Positions 1-12,208 of a stretch of 44,884 nt of DNA are shown here, in pieces. The stretch is from assembly GCA_021850325.1 (NCBI GenBank), contig JAJZMF010000012.1, positions 1 through 44,884 on the forward strand, read 5' to 3'. The notes under the pieces were generated by a model, which saw nothing but the letters and a program-made list of their open reading frames with translations, searched no databases and was not told where the DNA came from. The first letter of the stretch is position 1. Each line of letters starts with the position of its first letter. Source of the DNA: Actinomycetes bacterium (GTDB taxonomy: Bacteria; Actinomycetota; Acidimicrobiia; Acidimicrobiales; Palsa-688). The position numbers were made by a program, and so were the translations under genes.

Positions 1-495
1 GGTGGCCGGGCCGGCGCCCTCGCGACGCCGGGCAAGAGCCTGGCGGACGAGCCCCGCCTCGGGGCCGGTCAGCTCCAGCGCCGCCGCGGAGGCCGCCCCG
101 CCACGGGCCGGGCCCGGCGGGCCAGGCGGGGCGGGCAGCACGGGCACGGCCCGAGGCGGCGAGGCCGTCGTGAGCAGGGCGCGCCGGCGCCCGGCCCAGC
201 GCCACGCCGCCCAGCCGGCCAGGTCCACCAGTGGCGCCTCCGGGCCCCAGCCCACGACACGGAGCACCGCCCGCAGCGGCCGGTCGGGCTCAGCCGGGAC
301 CGCCTCTGACAACGCCCATCCCCTGACCCGACGCCCCTGGAGGGGCACCCAGACCACCGACCCGGCCCGCACCTGCGCCGACAGCTCGGGCGGCACGAGG
401 TAGTCGAGCTCCCGGTCGAACCCCGCCACATCGGGTAGGACCCTGCACACGAGGACCGCTCCGGCCGGCGCCGGCCCTACCGGGGCCGCCTCCAA
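1..495 (-). CDS. priA: Primosomal protein N' (PriA), N-terminal part, cut by window edge
   Basis: PriA is the replication-restart helicase that recognises forked DNA. Only the first 165 codons lie in the window. The reading frame gives FDRELDYLVPPEL and then VWVPLQGRRVRGW, which match the start of the PriA 3'-DNA-end binding domain. The helicase domain would lie beyond base 1, so I cannot tell whether it is intact; actinobacterial PriA proteins often have degenerate ATPase motifs. The chosen start is TTG at 495, just after the metK stop (499-501), because no ATG precedes the conserved block. A GTG about 15 codons further in is an alternative. It is the last visible gene of the pepP-to-priA gene string, and metK-priA is a common actinobacterial order. 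Confidence 0.8.
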   Translation of the reverse strand, partial: MEAAPVGPAPAGAVLVCRVLPDVAGFDRELDYLVPPELSAQVRAGSVVWVPLQGRRVRGWALSEAVPAEPDRPLRAVLRVVGWGPEAPLVDLAGWAAWRWAGRRRALLTTASPPRAVPVLPAPPGPPGPARGGAASAAALELTGPEAGLVRQALARRREGAGPAT

Positions 496-498
496 GGC

Positions 499-1692
499 CT
501 ACAGGCCGACGGCGGACTTGAACTCGCCCAGGCGGCTGGTCACCTCCCAGGTGAGCTCCTTGTCCCCCCGGCCGAAGTGGCCATAGGTGGCCGTCCGGCG
601 GTAGATCGGGCGGCGCAGGTCGAGGTCACGGATGATGGCGGCGGGCCTCAGGTCGAACACCTCGGTGACCGCCTTCTCCACCCGGGCCGGGTCGACCGTC
701 TCCGTACCGAACAGGTCCACCATGAGCGACACAGGACGGGCCACGCCGATGGCGTAGGCGATCTGCACCTCGCAGCGCGATGCGGCGCCCGAAGCGACCA
801 CGTGCTTGGCCACCCAGCGGGCGGCATAGGCCCCGGAGCGGTCCACCTTGGAGGGGTCCTTGCCCGAGAAGGCACCACCGCCGTGGCGGGCCGCTCCCCC
901 GTAGGTGTCGACGATGATCTTGCGGCCGGTGAGGCCGGCATCGGCGCTGGGGCCGCCGTGCTCGAACCGCCCCGTGGGGTTGGCCAGGATCTCGAACCCG
1001 TCGTCGGCGAACTGAGCGGGCACGATGGGCGCCACCACGTGGTCGCGCAGGTCCGGCTTGAGCAGCGTCTCCAGGTCCACACTGGGCTTGTGCTGGGTCG
1101 ACACCAGCACCGTCTTCAGGCGCACCGGGCGCCCGTCCTCGTACTCGAAGGTGACCTGGGTCTTACCGTCCGGGCGGAGGTAGGGGAGCACGCCGGCCTT
1201 GCGCACCTGTGCCAGCCGCTGCGAGAGCCGGTGGGCCAGCCAGATGGGGACGGGCATCAGGTCGTCGGTCTCGTCGCAGGCGTAGCCGAACATCATGCCC
1301 TGGTCCCCGGCACCCTGGCTGAAGAGGACGTCCTCGCCGCTCACGCCCTGGCGCACCTCGTAGGCGTTGTCGACCCCGACGGCGATGTCGGGCGACTGCT
1401 GGCCGATGGACACGGCGACCCCGCACGTCTGGCCGTCGAAGCCCATCTCCGAGCTCGTGTAACCGATGGAGCTGACGACCTCCCGGACGATCTGGGGGAT
1501 CTCGACATAAGCGTCGGTGGTGATCTCGCCCGCCACCACGACCAGGCCCGTCGTGAGGAGGGTCTCACAGGCCACCCGCGCCACCGGGTCCTGGTCGAGG
1601 ATGGCGTCCAGGATGGCGTCCGATATCTGGTCCGCCATCTTGTCGGGGTGGCCCTCGGTCACCGATTCGGACGTGAACACCCAGCGGCTCAT
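499..1692 (-). CDS. metK: S-adenosylmethionine synthetase (MetK)
   Basis: Makes S-adenosylmethionine from methionine and ATP in the cytoplasm. The 397-residue length is typical. Visible family signatures are the N-terminal [17 protein letters not shown], the [12 protein letters not shown] hexapeptide region near residue 120, and [16 protein letters not shown] near residue 265, which forms the phosphate-binding loop. The ATG start is preceded by AAGGAG at good spacing. It lies 102 bp downstream of coaBC and directly upstream of priA on the same strand. No SAM riboswitch was recognised in the gap, but that gap carries a perfect 16-bp palindrome (1717-1732). Confidence 0.97.
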   Translation of the reverse strand: MSRWVFTSESVTEGHPDKMADQISDAILDAILDQDPVARVACETLLTTGLVVVAGEITTDAYVEIPQIVREVVSSIGYTSSEMGFDGQTCGVAVSIGQQSPDIAVGVDNAYEVRQGVSGEDVLFSQGAGDQGMMFGYACDETDDLMPVPIWLAHRLSQRLAQVRKAGVLPYLRPDGKTQVTFEYEDGRPVRLKTVLVSTQHKPSVDLETLLKPDLRDHVVAPIVPAQFADDGFEILANPTGRFEHGGPSADAGLTGRKIIVDTYGGAARHGGGAFSGKDPSKVDRSGAYAARWVAKHVVASGAASRCEVQIAYAIGVARPVSLMVDLFGTETVDPARVEKAVTEVFDLRPAAIIRDLDLRRPIYRRTATYGHFGRGDKELTWEVTSRLGEFKSAVGL

Positions 1693-1716
1693 GTGCGTTG
1701 GCTCCTTGTCTAGCTC

Positions 1717-1732
1717 CGGCGGGGCCCCGCCG
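1717..1732. repeat. Perfect 16-bp palindrome upstream of metK
   Basis: CGGCGGGGCCCCGCCG reads the same on both strands and sits between the coaBC stop and the metK ribosome site. It could fold into a GC hairpin in the metK leader or be an operator. No U-tract follows, so it is not a classic terminator. At this GC content a chance origin cannot be excluded. Confidence 0.4.
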
Positions 1733-1794
1733 ACCGGCGGGTACCGGCCCGGTGCCGCCTGCAGCCGGCGGCCCGGGGCGGCCGGCCGGCCCCG

Positions 1795-3051
1795 CTAACG
1801 GTCACCGAGCTCCCGGACGACCATGTCGACCAGGCATGAGGCGACAGTACGCTTGTCCACCAGCCCGAGTTCCCGGACCTGTCCCCGAGACACGATAACA
1901 GCGCTGCTCAGGTCCCGGCCGAACCCGGCATCGTCCCGGCCCACGTCGTTGGCCACCACCAGGTCAGCTCCTTTTGCCTGCAGCTTGTCCCGGCCCAGGG
2001 CCACCAGGTCCTCGCCGCTCGCCGTCTCGGCGGCGAAGCCCACCAGTAGCTGGCCCGGCACCCGGCGCCTACCCAGCTCGGCCAGGATGTCGAGGGTCGG
2101 CACCAGCTCCAGGGAGAGCGTGGCCGAGGACTTCTTGATCTTGTGCGCTGCCGGCCGGCTGACCGTGTAGTCGGACACGGCAGCTGCCATGACGACGATG
2201 TCCGCGGTCCGGCTCGCTTCGAGCACGGCGTCCGCCATCTCCGCCGCCGTGCTGACCCTCGTGACGCGTGCCATGCCGGGCGGCGGCGCCAGTTCACTGG
2301 CGCTCACCAGGGTCACCTCCGCCCCCCGAGCGGCCAGCTCGGCTGCCACGGCGTGGCCCTGCTTGCCCGAGCTGCGGTTGGCGAGGTAGCGGACCGGGTC
2401 CAGGGGCTCACGCGTCCCCCCCGCGCTCACCACGGCCCGGCGCCCGGCCAGCTCCGCCCGGGGCGGCTCGGGGCCGTCCGGCCCGGGCCCCGTCGTGGCC
2501 GCGAGCAGGTCGGAGAGCTCGCGCACCACCACCTCGGGCTCGGGCAGCCGCCCGCGCCCCACGTCGCCCCCGGCCAGCCTGCCCTCGTCGGGCTCCAGGA
2601 CGGCCACGCCCCGTCGGCGGAGCACCGCCACGTTCTCCTGGACGGCGGGGTGCTCCCACATCTCGGTGTGCATGGCCGGACAGACCATGACGGGCGCCCT
2701 GGTGGCCAGCAGCGTGGCCACCAGGAGGTCCGAGGAGAGGCCGCAGGCGTAGGCGGCGAGGAAACGGGCCGTCGCCGGCGCGACCAGCACGGCGTCGGCG
2801 CGGGCCAGGACCAGGTGAGGACTGGTCTCGCCCATGTCCGGCGGGAAGAGCGACGTCCTGGCCGGCTCGTGGGCCAGGGCGCTGAAGGTGAGCGGCGCCA
2901 CGAACCGGGCTGCGCCAGCGGTCAGCACCGGGCTCACCAGAGCCCCGGCGTCGGCCAGGCGACGGCAGATCTCCACGGCCTTGTAGGCGGCGATCCCGCC
3001 GCACACCCCGAGGACGACCCGCCTGCCCGCCAGGTGGCCGGTGGCGTTCAC
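1795..3051 (-). CDS. coaBC: Bifunctional phosphopantothenoylcysteine decarboxylase / phosphopantothenate-cysteine ligase (CoaBC)
   Basis: Catalyses two steps of coenzyme A synthesis: joining 4'-phosphopantothenate to cysteine, then decarboxylating the product. The N-terminal flavoprotein half (about 1-185) shows GVCGGIAAYKAVEICRRL, LVAPATARFLA and PAMHTEMW. The C-terminal CoaB half (about 195-418) shows VSAGGTREPLDPVRYLANRS, AAAVSDY, KIKK and ADLVVANDV. The substrate-flap motif, usually ACG-x-x-G-x-GR, reads AGGDVGRGR here, so the usual Cys is replaced by Gly. The start codon overlaps the rpoZ stop in an ATGA arrangement, indicating translational coupling. The gmk-rpoZ-coaBC-metK order is standard in actinobacteria. 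Confidence 0.96.
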   Translation of the reverse strand: MNATGHLAGRRVVLGVCGGIAAYKAVEICRRLADAGALVSPVLTAGAARFVAPLTFSALAHEPARTSLFPPDMGETSPHLVLARADAVLVAPATARFLAAYACGLSSDLLVATLLATRAPVMVCPAMHTEMWEHPAVQENVAVLRRRGVAVLEPDEGRLAGGDVGRGRLPEPEVVVRELSDLLAATTGPGPDGPEPPRAELAGRRAVVSAGGTREPLDPVRYLANRSSGKQGHAVAAELAARGAEVTLVSASELAPPPGMARVTRVSTAAEMADAVLEASRTADIVVMAAAVSDYTVSRPAAHKIKKSSATLSLELVPTLDILAELGRRRVPGQLLVGFAAETASGEDLVALGRDKLQAKGADLVVANDVGRDDAGFGRDLSSAVIVSRGQVRELGLVDKRTVASCLVDMVVRELGDR

Positions 3052-3341
3052 GGCTGGCTCTCGGCTGCCTCCCCGCCCTCCTCCTCGGTGTCCACCAGAC
3101 TGCGGTGGTAGGTGATCTTGCCGGCCGCGACCTCGTCCAGGGCTATCGAGAGGGGCTTGCGCGAGATCGATGTCACCTGCGGGGGCACGATGGTGCCCAG
3201 GCCCTCGCCGAGCTGGTTGAAGTACGAGTTGACCTCGCGTCCGCGCCTGGCGGCCAGGCTCACCAGGGTGTACTTGGAGTCCACCCGCTCCAGCAGGGAC
3301 TCGATCGGCGGGTCCATCATGCTCGGCCGTCGCTCAGCCAT
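3048..3341 (-). CDS. rpoZ: RNA polymerase omega subunit (RpoZ)
   Basis: Small RNA polymerase subunit that helps beta-prime fold and assemble. The protein has 97 residues. Recognisable blocks are MMDPPIESLLERVDSKYTLV, AARRGREVNSYFNQLGEG and DEVAAGKITYH, which match actinobacterial omega. I chose ATG 3341 over an upstream ATG at 3386 because AGGAG lies 8 bases ahead and the protein then begins just before the conserved block. The start overlaps the gmk stop by 8 bases and the stop overlaps the coaBC start, so the three are probably co-translated. Confidence 0.94.
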   Translation of the reverse strand: MAERRPSMMDPPIESLLERVDSKYTLVSLAARRGREVNSYFNQLGEGLGTIVPPQVTSISRKPLSIALDEVAAGKITYHRSLVDTEEEGGEAAESQP

Positions 3342-3945
3342 CAACAGCGCTCCTGTCCTTGGTGCCGCACTCACGGCGGCAGGCATCGATTATACCGGCG
3401 AGCTGCTCGGACGCCCTGTAGAGGTCGTCGTTCACCACCACGTGGTGGGCCATCGCCCGCCCGGTCTGCTCCTCCTGCTCGCCCACCGCCAGCCGGCGCC
3501 GCACACTGTCGTCGTCGTCCCCCCGGGCACGCAGCCGCTGCTCCTGGGCCGCCCGGGAGGGTGCCACGACCATGACGAGGCACGCCGCGGGGTACATGGC
3601 CGCCACCTGACGGGCACCGTCGGTCTCGATCTCGAGCACGATGTCGTCGCCCGTCCTCCCCTCCGGCGGGGACAGGGTGGGGGTGCCGTAGTAGTGGCCG
3701 TTGCCCGGGAACCGGGTCCACTCCACAAAGCCGCCGGCACTGACCCGTGCCTCGAACTGCTCGGGAGTGGCCCACACATAGGCGTCCTCGGCCTCCCCGG
3801 GCCTGCGGCTGCGAGTCGTCCAGGAACGGGAGAGCCAGAGGCCGGGCCTGTCGCGCAACAGCCGGGCCACCAGGGTGCCCTTACCGACGCCGCCCGGCCC
3901 GAACACTACGAAGACGAGCGGCTCGCGTCCCCCGTCATTGCCCAC
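3334..3945 (-). CDS. gmk: Guanylate kinase (Gmk)
   Basis: Phosphorylates GMP to GDP. The 203-residue protein begins with the P-loop FGPGGVGKGTL; most family members have GPSG, so Ser is Gly here. It is followed by SWTTRSRRPGE (GMP-binding loop), VEWTRFPGNGHYYGTP and VLEIETDGARQV, all typical of Gmk. I chose GTG 3945 because GGGAG sits 6 bases upstream and the protein then starts next to the P-loop; the open frame continues 42 codons further upstream without conserved sequence. It overlaps rpoZ by 8 bases. Confidence 0.93.
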   Translation of the reverse strand: MGNDGGREPLVFVVFGPGGVGKGTLVARLLRDRPGLWLSRSWTTRSRRPGEAEDAYVWATPEQFEARVSAGGFVEWTRFPGNGHYYGTPTLSPPEGRTGDDIVLEIETDGARQVAAMYPAACLVMVVAPSRAAQEQRLRARGDDDDSVRRRLAVGEQEEQTGRAMAHHVVVNDDLYRASEQLAGIIDACRRECGTKDRSAVDG

Positions 3946-4119
3946 GCCAGCTCCCCGAGCCCGCACGGGCCCTCCCGGCCCGGGCGCCCACAAACCGGTA
4001 GGCGCAGGCCAGTCGCCCTTGGCCCACACCCCACCTCGGCGCGCCCGGAGCACACCGGCTCCCCTGGCCACGAGGCCCTTCGACCGGCAACGGGTGCCCT
4101 CCCGGCAGCGCGGCCCGCC

Positions 4120-4434
4120 TCAGCCGAGCTTTTCCAGCAGCTTGCGGCGCTGCTGGTCGCCCAGGCCCTGGACGCGTCGGGTCTCGCTGATACCAACCTC
4201 GTCCATGGCCCTGCGTGCCTTGACCTTGCCCAGGCCGGGCAGGCTCTCGAGCACGTTGATCACCTTCATCTTGCCGATGACCTCATCGCTCTGGCCCTGG
4301 TCCAGGAGCTCCTTCAGGGACACAGAGCCCATCTTCAGACGGTCCTTCAGCTCGGCACGCTGCTTGCGCACCGCGGCTGCCTTCTGGAGGGCAGCCTCTC
4401 TCTGGTCCTGCGAAAGGGTGGGCGGCAAAGGCAT
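4120..4434 (-). CDS. mihF: Actinobacterial integration host factor (mIHF)
   Basis: Nucleoid-associated DNA-binding protein of the actinobacterial mIHF family, unrelated in fold to enteric IHF. It has 104 residues and begins MPLPPTLSQDQREAALQKAA. A basic helical N-terminal arm is followed by LLDQGQSDEVIGKMKVINVL and ESLPGLGKVKARRAMDEVGI, the helix-two-turn-helix DNA-binding region. Start is ATG 4434; an in-frame GTG three codons earlier is an alternative. It lies between pyrF and gmk, the same setting as in mycobacteria and streptomycetes, which is one of the best indicators that this is an actinomycete. Confidence 0.93.
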   Translation of the reverse strand: MPLPPTLSQDQREAALQKAAAVRKQRAELKDRLKMGSVSLKELLDQGQSDEVIGKMKVINVLESLPGLGKVKARRAMDEVGISETRRVQGLGDQQRRKLLEKLG

Positions 4435-4518
4435 GGAGGGCACCCTAGCGCGTCGCCGACCGGGCGCGCACGGCCCCGGGCAAAATGTGCCTGGCCTACA
4501 CCCCGCCTGGCCTGGCCG

Positions 4519-5313
4519 TTAGCCCTCCTCGTGACCGGCGGCGGCCGCCCGCACCTCCTCCAGGACGGCCGTAGCCGCCTCCTCGGGCACCGCCGCCTGG
4601 GTGACGGTGCGGCCCACCACGAGCAGGCCGGCGCCGCGGCGCACCGCTTCGCCGGGGGAAGCGGCGCGGTGCTGGTCGTGGCGGCCCGAGCCCGTCAGCC
4701 GGATGCCGGGCACCACGGTCAGCAGCCCGGGTGCGCTGCCCAGCACGGTCACGAGGTCGGGAGCGGCGCACACCACCCCGCCACAACCCGCGGCCACGGC
4801 CAGGGCCACCCGCTGGCGGAGCACCTCCTCGGGCGCCTCGGGCTCGCTCGTGAGGACCGTCACCCCGAGCGCCACGGGCTCGGGGAGCCCGGCCCGGTCA
4901 GCCCCGGCCCGGAAGCCCTCCACCCCGGCCGCAAGCCCGGCCGGGCCGGTCATCGTGTGCAGTGTCAGGTAGGAGGCGCCCAGGGCTCCCAGCACTCTGG
5001 CCGCCCTGCCGGTCACGGTCGGGATGTCGGCCAGCTTCATGTCCACGAAGACCTTGAAACCAGCGGCGACCAGTTCGGCCACGACCGGCGGGCCGGCGGC
5101 GGAGAACAGCTCCAAGCCCACCTTGGCCACCCCGAAGTAAGGCCGAAGCCGCAGTGCCCAGCGCATCGCCTCGACCGAGTCGTCGAAGTCCAGGGCCAGG
5201 GCCAGGCGTGAACGCGCCTCGTCGTCCGGCCGGGCGTGCCCCGTGCCGGTCGGGCCCGTACCCGTCTGCAATGGCCCGGCCTTGCCCTCTGCAACTTGCT
5301 CAGGAGAGCTCAT
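4519..5313 (-). CDS. pyrF: Orotidine 5'-phosphate decarboxylase (PyrF)
   Basis: Last step of UMP synthesis, orotidylate to UMP. The 264 residues include KVGLELFSAAG (substrate Lys), the catalytic D-x-K-x-x-D block in VDMKLADIPTV, and PGIRLTGSGRHDQHR followed by GAGLLVVGRTVTQA at the phosphate site. The compact sequence resembles the type 1 family rather than the longer mycobacterial type. About 35 variable residues precede the barrel. The ATG start has AAGGAG 7 bases upstream. It follows pyrD by 55 bp in the pyr operon. Confidence 0.93.
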   Translation of the reverse strand: MSSPEQVAEGKAGPLQTGTGPTGTGHARPDDEARSRLALALDFDDSVEAMRWALRLRPYFGVAKVGLELFSAAGPPVVAELVAAGFKVFVDMKLADIPTVTGRAARVLGALGASYLTLHTMTGPAGLAAGVEGFRAGADRAGLPEPVALGVTVLTSEPEAPEEVLRQRVALAVAAGCGGVVCAAPDLVTVLGSAPGLLTVVPGIRLTGSGRHDQHRAASPGEAVRRGAGLLVVGRTVTQAAVPEEAATAVLEEVRAAAAGHEEG

Positions 5314-5368
5314 CGTGCTCCTTGGTCGTCGCCCCGTGGCAGCTCGGTGCGCTCACGTGGGCCAGACG

Positions 5369-6421
5369 CTAGCCAACCGGCCCACCGTCCAGCCATCGTT
5401 GCAGCGCCCGCACGGACGCGAGGTCGTGGCGGGCACAGAAGGCCTCCAGCTCCCTCACCACCCGGAGCGGTGCCCGGGGGTCTGCGAACGTCGCGGTACC
5501 GACCTGTACCGCATCGGCCCCGGCAGCCAGCATCTCCGCCGCGTCCCGACCGGTGGCCACCCCCCCTACGCCCACGATCGTGGCGGCGGGGAAGGCCAGC
5601 CGGCATTCCCGCACCATGCGCACGGCGACCGGGTGCAGGGCGGCGCCCGAGAGCCCACCGCCGCCGCCACCGAGCACCGGGCGACCGCTCAAAGGGTCCA
5701 CCGCCATGCCCATGAGCGTGTTCACCAGCGTCAGGGCGCCGGCCCCCGCCTCCATCACGGCGGCGGCCACCTCGACCACGTCGGTGACGTTCGGGCTCAA
5801 CTTCGCCCACACCGGCAGGCCCAGGCCGCTCAGGCCGTCCACCACCGCGCCCACAGCCGCCGCCGCCGACCCGGGCGAGTGGGCGAACATGCGCTGGCGG
5901 TCTTCGACGTTGGGGCAGCTTATGTTGGCCTCCACCGCCACGACCCGGCCCGGGTGCGCAGCCCGGGCACCGTCGCCGCTGCGCCCATGGCCCACGGCTG
6001 CCAGGCCGGCGGACAAGCGTTCTGCCACCTCCCGGTAGGAGCCCACGCTGCGGCCCCACACGCTCACCACGACCCGGGCACCGGCGTCCACCAGGCCGGG
6101 CAGGTCCCCCTGCAGCCAGGCGCCCACCCCGGGGTTCTGCAGGCCCACGCTGTTCAGCATCCCCGCCGCCGCCGGGTGGAGGCGGGGCGGGGGGTTGCCA
6201 GGCCAGGGCTCCGCCGAGAGCGACTTGACCACCACGGCGCCCAAGCGGGACAGCTCGAAGTAGGCCCCGAGCTCCGCCCCGTGCCCCGCCGTGCCCGACG
6301 CCGTCATGACCGGGTTGGGCAGCACCAGCGGGCCCACCCGTACCGCCATGTCAACCGTCCCCGGCGCAGTCCCCGTACCTCGTGCGCCCGGTGGGCGGGG
6401 GCGCCGGGCGAAACCGGCCAT
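5369..6421 (-). CDS. pyrD: Dihydroorotate dehydrogenase, class 1B type (PyrD)
   Basis: Oxidises dihydroorotate to orotate using FMN. Signatures are NPVMTASGTAGHG, VVKSLSAEPWPGNPPPR, NISCPNV and VGVGGVATGRDAAEML. The active-site base is the Cys of NISCPNV, which marks a soluble class 1 enzyme; class 2 uses Ser. The N-terminus resembles class 1B subunits. Those normally need PyrK to pass electrons to NAD, but no pyrK lies between carB and pyrF. The true start may be ATG 6349, just before the conserved AVRVGPLVLPNPV and preceded by GGGGA; ATG 6421 adds 24 Pro/Arg-rich residues. Confidence 0.92.
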   Translation of the reverse strand: MAGFARRPRPPGARGTGTAPGTVDMAVRVGPLVLPNPVMTASGTAGHGAELGAYFELSRLGAVVVKSLSAEPWPGNPPPRLHPAAAGMLNSVGLQNPGVGAWLQGDLPGLVDAGARVVVSVWGRSVGSYREVAERLSAGLAAVGHGRSGDGARAAHPGRVVAVEANISCPNVEDRQRMFAHSPGSAAAAVGAVVDGLSGLGLPVWAKLSPNVTDVVEVAAAVMEAGAGALTLVNTLMGMAVDPLSGRPVLGGGGGGLSGAALHPVAVRMVRECRLAFPAATIVGVGGVATGRDAAEMLAAGADAVQVGTATFADPRAPLRVVRELEAFCARHDLASVRALQRWLDGGPVG

Positions 6422-6442
6422 CTCAGGGCGTGCGCCGGCTGG

Positions 6443-9779
<3,337 letters not shown>

Positions 9780-9787
<8 letters not shown>

Positions 9788-10916
9788 TGGCCCTACCCCC
9801 CCTGGCGCCGCAGCGCCTCATCAGCCCGGCGAACTCATCGAACAGGTACCTGGCGTCGTGAGGGCCAGGGGCGGCCTCGGGGTGGTACTGGACCGAGAAG
9901 GCCGGCACCTCCAGGCAGCGCAGGCCCTCGATCACCCCGTCGTTCAGGTTGACGTGGGTCACCTCGGCCACCCCGTCCAGGCCCCCGGGGGCCACGGCGT
10001 AGTTGTGGTTCTGGCTGGTTATCTCGACGGCGCCCGTCTCCAGCCGCCGCACCGGGTGGTTACCGCCGTGGTGGCCAAAAGGCAGCTTGTAGGTACCGGC
10101 CCCGAGCGACAGGGCCAGGATCTGGTGGCCCAGGCATATACCGAAGACCGGCACCTCCCCTGCCAGCTCGCCCACCGCCTGGACCGCACCGCTGACCGCC
10201 GTGGGGTCACCGGGACCGTTGGAGAGGAAGACCCCGTCCGGTCCCAGCTCGAGGACCTCGCCGGCCGGCGTGCCGGCCGGCACGACCCTCACCGTTGCCA
10301 GCCCCGCCAGGTGGCGCAGGATGTTGCGCTTTACCCCGAAGTCGTAGGCCACCACCGAGAAGGGCCCGTCCCCGAAGGTGTAAGCCTCGTCGCATGTCAC
10401 CTCGCGGACCAGGTCCCGGCCCTCGGTCGAGGGCTCCGCCACCGCTGCCGCCACCAGCGCCGCCTCGTCGAAGGAGCCGTCCGCCCCATCGGTGGGCCCG
10501 AAGGCACCGGGCACCGAGCCCTCGTCGCGCAGGCGTCGGGTGAGCCGCCTGGTGTCCACCCCGGCGATGGCGCGCAGGCCATGGCGGCCCAGGAACTCGG
10601 CCAGCCCGCCCGTGGCCCTCCAGTTGCTCGGCCGTTCGGTGAGCTCACGCACGACCACGCCCCGGCAGAACGGCCGACGGCTCTCGTCGTCGTCGGGCGC
10701 CACCCCGTAGTTGCCGATGTGGGGGTAGGTGAAGGTGACGACCTGGCCGGCGTAGGAAGGGTCGGTGATGACCTCCTGGTACCCGGCCATTACCGTGTTG
10801 AACACCACCTCACCGGTGACCGGTGGCGCTCCGGGGTCGTCGAAACCGAGCACCTCCCCCTCGAAGACCGAGCCGTCGGCCAGTGCCAGCAGCCCTTCGC
10901 GCCAACGCGCTGTCAT
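9780..10916 (-). CDS. carA: Carbamoyl-phosphate synthase small chain (CarA)
   Basis: Glutaminase subunit that feeds ammonia to CarB. The 378 residues begin with the CarA-specific domain ([34 protein letters not shown]). They end in a class I glutamine amidotransferase domain with the nucleophile in [11 protein letters not shown] and the His-Glu pair in [10 protein letters not shown] 10916 overlaps the pyrC stop in an ATGA arrangement, which fixes the start; the open frame runs much further upstream but that part is antisense to pyrC codons. carA and carB overlap, as expected for a 1:1 complex. Confidence 0.97.
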
Positions 10917-12208
10917 CTCTGCGCCTCCTCTGCAACGACGACCGGTTCGCCCCTGAACAAGGTGTGCCGTGCCCTGCCAACCAGCTCGCGACCCTCGTAA
11001 GGGGTGTTGCGGGACCGGCTCGCCAGAGCCGCCCCCCGCACGACCCAACGGCGGCCCGGGTCGAGCACGCACAGGTTGGCAGGCGCACCGGGCACCACCG
11101 GCCCACCGTGCGCAGGTGCCAGCCCGGCGATCGCTGCGGGCTGCCACGACATCACCGCAAGCACCCTCTGCAGGGGCAGGCCCAGCCCCGCCACCACGCC
11201 GAAAGCCGTCTCCAGGCCGAGCATCCCCGGCGCCGCGTCGCAGAAGGAGACCTGCTTTGCCTCGGGTGGGTGAGGAGCGTGGTCGGTAGCCACGGCGTCC
11301 AACGCGCCGTCGGCCAACGCCGCGACCAGCGCCCTGCGGTCCGAGGCGGCCCGCAGGGGTGGGTTCACCTTGAAAACCGGGTCGTAGCCCTTCACGAGCT
11401 CGTCCTCCAGGGCCAGGTGGTGGGGGGTGACCTCTGCCGTGACCCTGGCCCCGGCCGCTCGTGCCGCCACGACGGCCGCCACCGAGGCCGCGGTCGAAAG
11501 GTGCAGCAGGTGGAGCCGGGCACCGGTCAGCCGGGCCAGGGCCAGGTCCCGCAGGACCATCACCTCCTCCGACACGGCCGGTCGCCCGGGCAGGCCGAGC
11601 AGCGACGACAGGGCGCCCTCGTTCATGCAGCCGTTGGCAGCCAGGGAGGCCTCCTCGCAGTGGTCGGCCACCACCACCCCCAGGGCGGAGGCGTACTCCA
11701 GGGCCCGGCGCATGAGCGCCGCGTCCTGGACACCGTTGCCGTCGTCGGTGAAGATGCGGGCTCCCTCGGCCGCCATCTCGGCCATGTTGGCCAGGGTGCG
11801 GCCGGCGCGGCCCTCGGTCACCGTGCCCGCGGGCTGGACCTCGCACAGTGCCCCCCGGGCCAGGTGCAGTACCTGGCGGACCACGGCTGCCGAGCTCGCC
11901 GCCGGTGAGGTGTTGGGCATCGCCACCACGGCCGTGTAGCCGCCCAGGGCGGCAGCTCGGGTACCCGTCTCGATGGTCTCCGCCTCCTCCCCCCCCGGCT
12001 CGCGCAGGTGGGCGTGGAGGTCCACCAGGCCGGGGGCAACGAAGGCACCCTCGGCATCGAGGACCACCGCCCCCGCCGGACGGGCGAGAGGGCCACCAGC
12101 GGACACCTCCGCCACCACGTCGCCCTTCACCAGCACGTCAGCCCGCCTGGTGCCCGTGGCGTCCACCACGGTCCCACCGGCCAACAGGACCTGTCGTTCA
12201 CGCGCCAA
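10913..12208 (-). CDS. pyrC: Dihydroorotase (PyrC), class I
   Basis: Cyclises carbamoyl-aspartate to dihydroorotate. This 431-residue amidohydrolase shows the zinc site [45 protein letters not shown] and the catalytic Asp in ATDHAPH, in class I order. The likely start is TTG 12208, which overlaps pyrB by 11 bases and has AGGGGG 6 bases upstream. The open frame extends 40 codons further, but that stretch is antisense-like and lacks family similarity. The stop couples to carA. Confidence 0.95.
   Translation of the reverse strand: MARERQVLLAGGTVVDATGTRRADVLVKGDVVAEVSAGGPLARPAGAVVLDAEGAFVAPGLVDLHAHLREPGGEEAETIETGTRAAALGGYTAVVAMPNTSPAASSAAVVRQVLHLARGALCEVQPAGTVTEGRAGRTLANMAEMAAEGARIFTDDGNGVQDAALMRRALEYASALGVVVADHCEEASLAANGCMNEGALSSLLGLPGRPAVSEEVMVLRDLALARLTGARLHLLHLSTAASVAAVVAARAAGARVTAEVTPHHLALEDELVKGYDPVFKVNPPLRAASDRRALVAALADGALDAVATDHAPHPPEAKQVSFCDAAPGMLGLETAFGVVAGLGLPLQRVLAVMSWQPAAIAGLAPAHGGPVVPGAPANLCVLDPGRRWVVRGAALASRSRNTPYEGRELVGRARHTLFRGEPVVVAEEAQR

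Noticed and set aside
10917-11846. Upstream extension of the carA frame
   Set aside because: It runs antisense-like through pyrC in another frame; CarA similarity begins only at ATG 10916, which is coupled to the pyrC stop.
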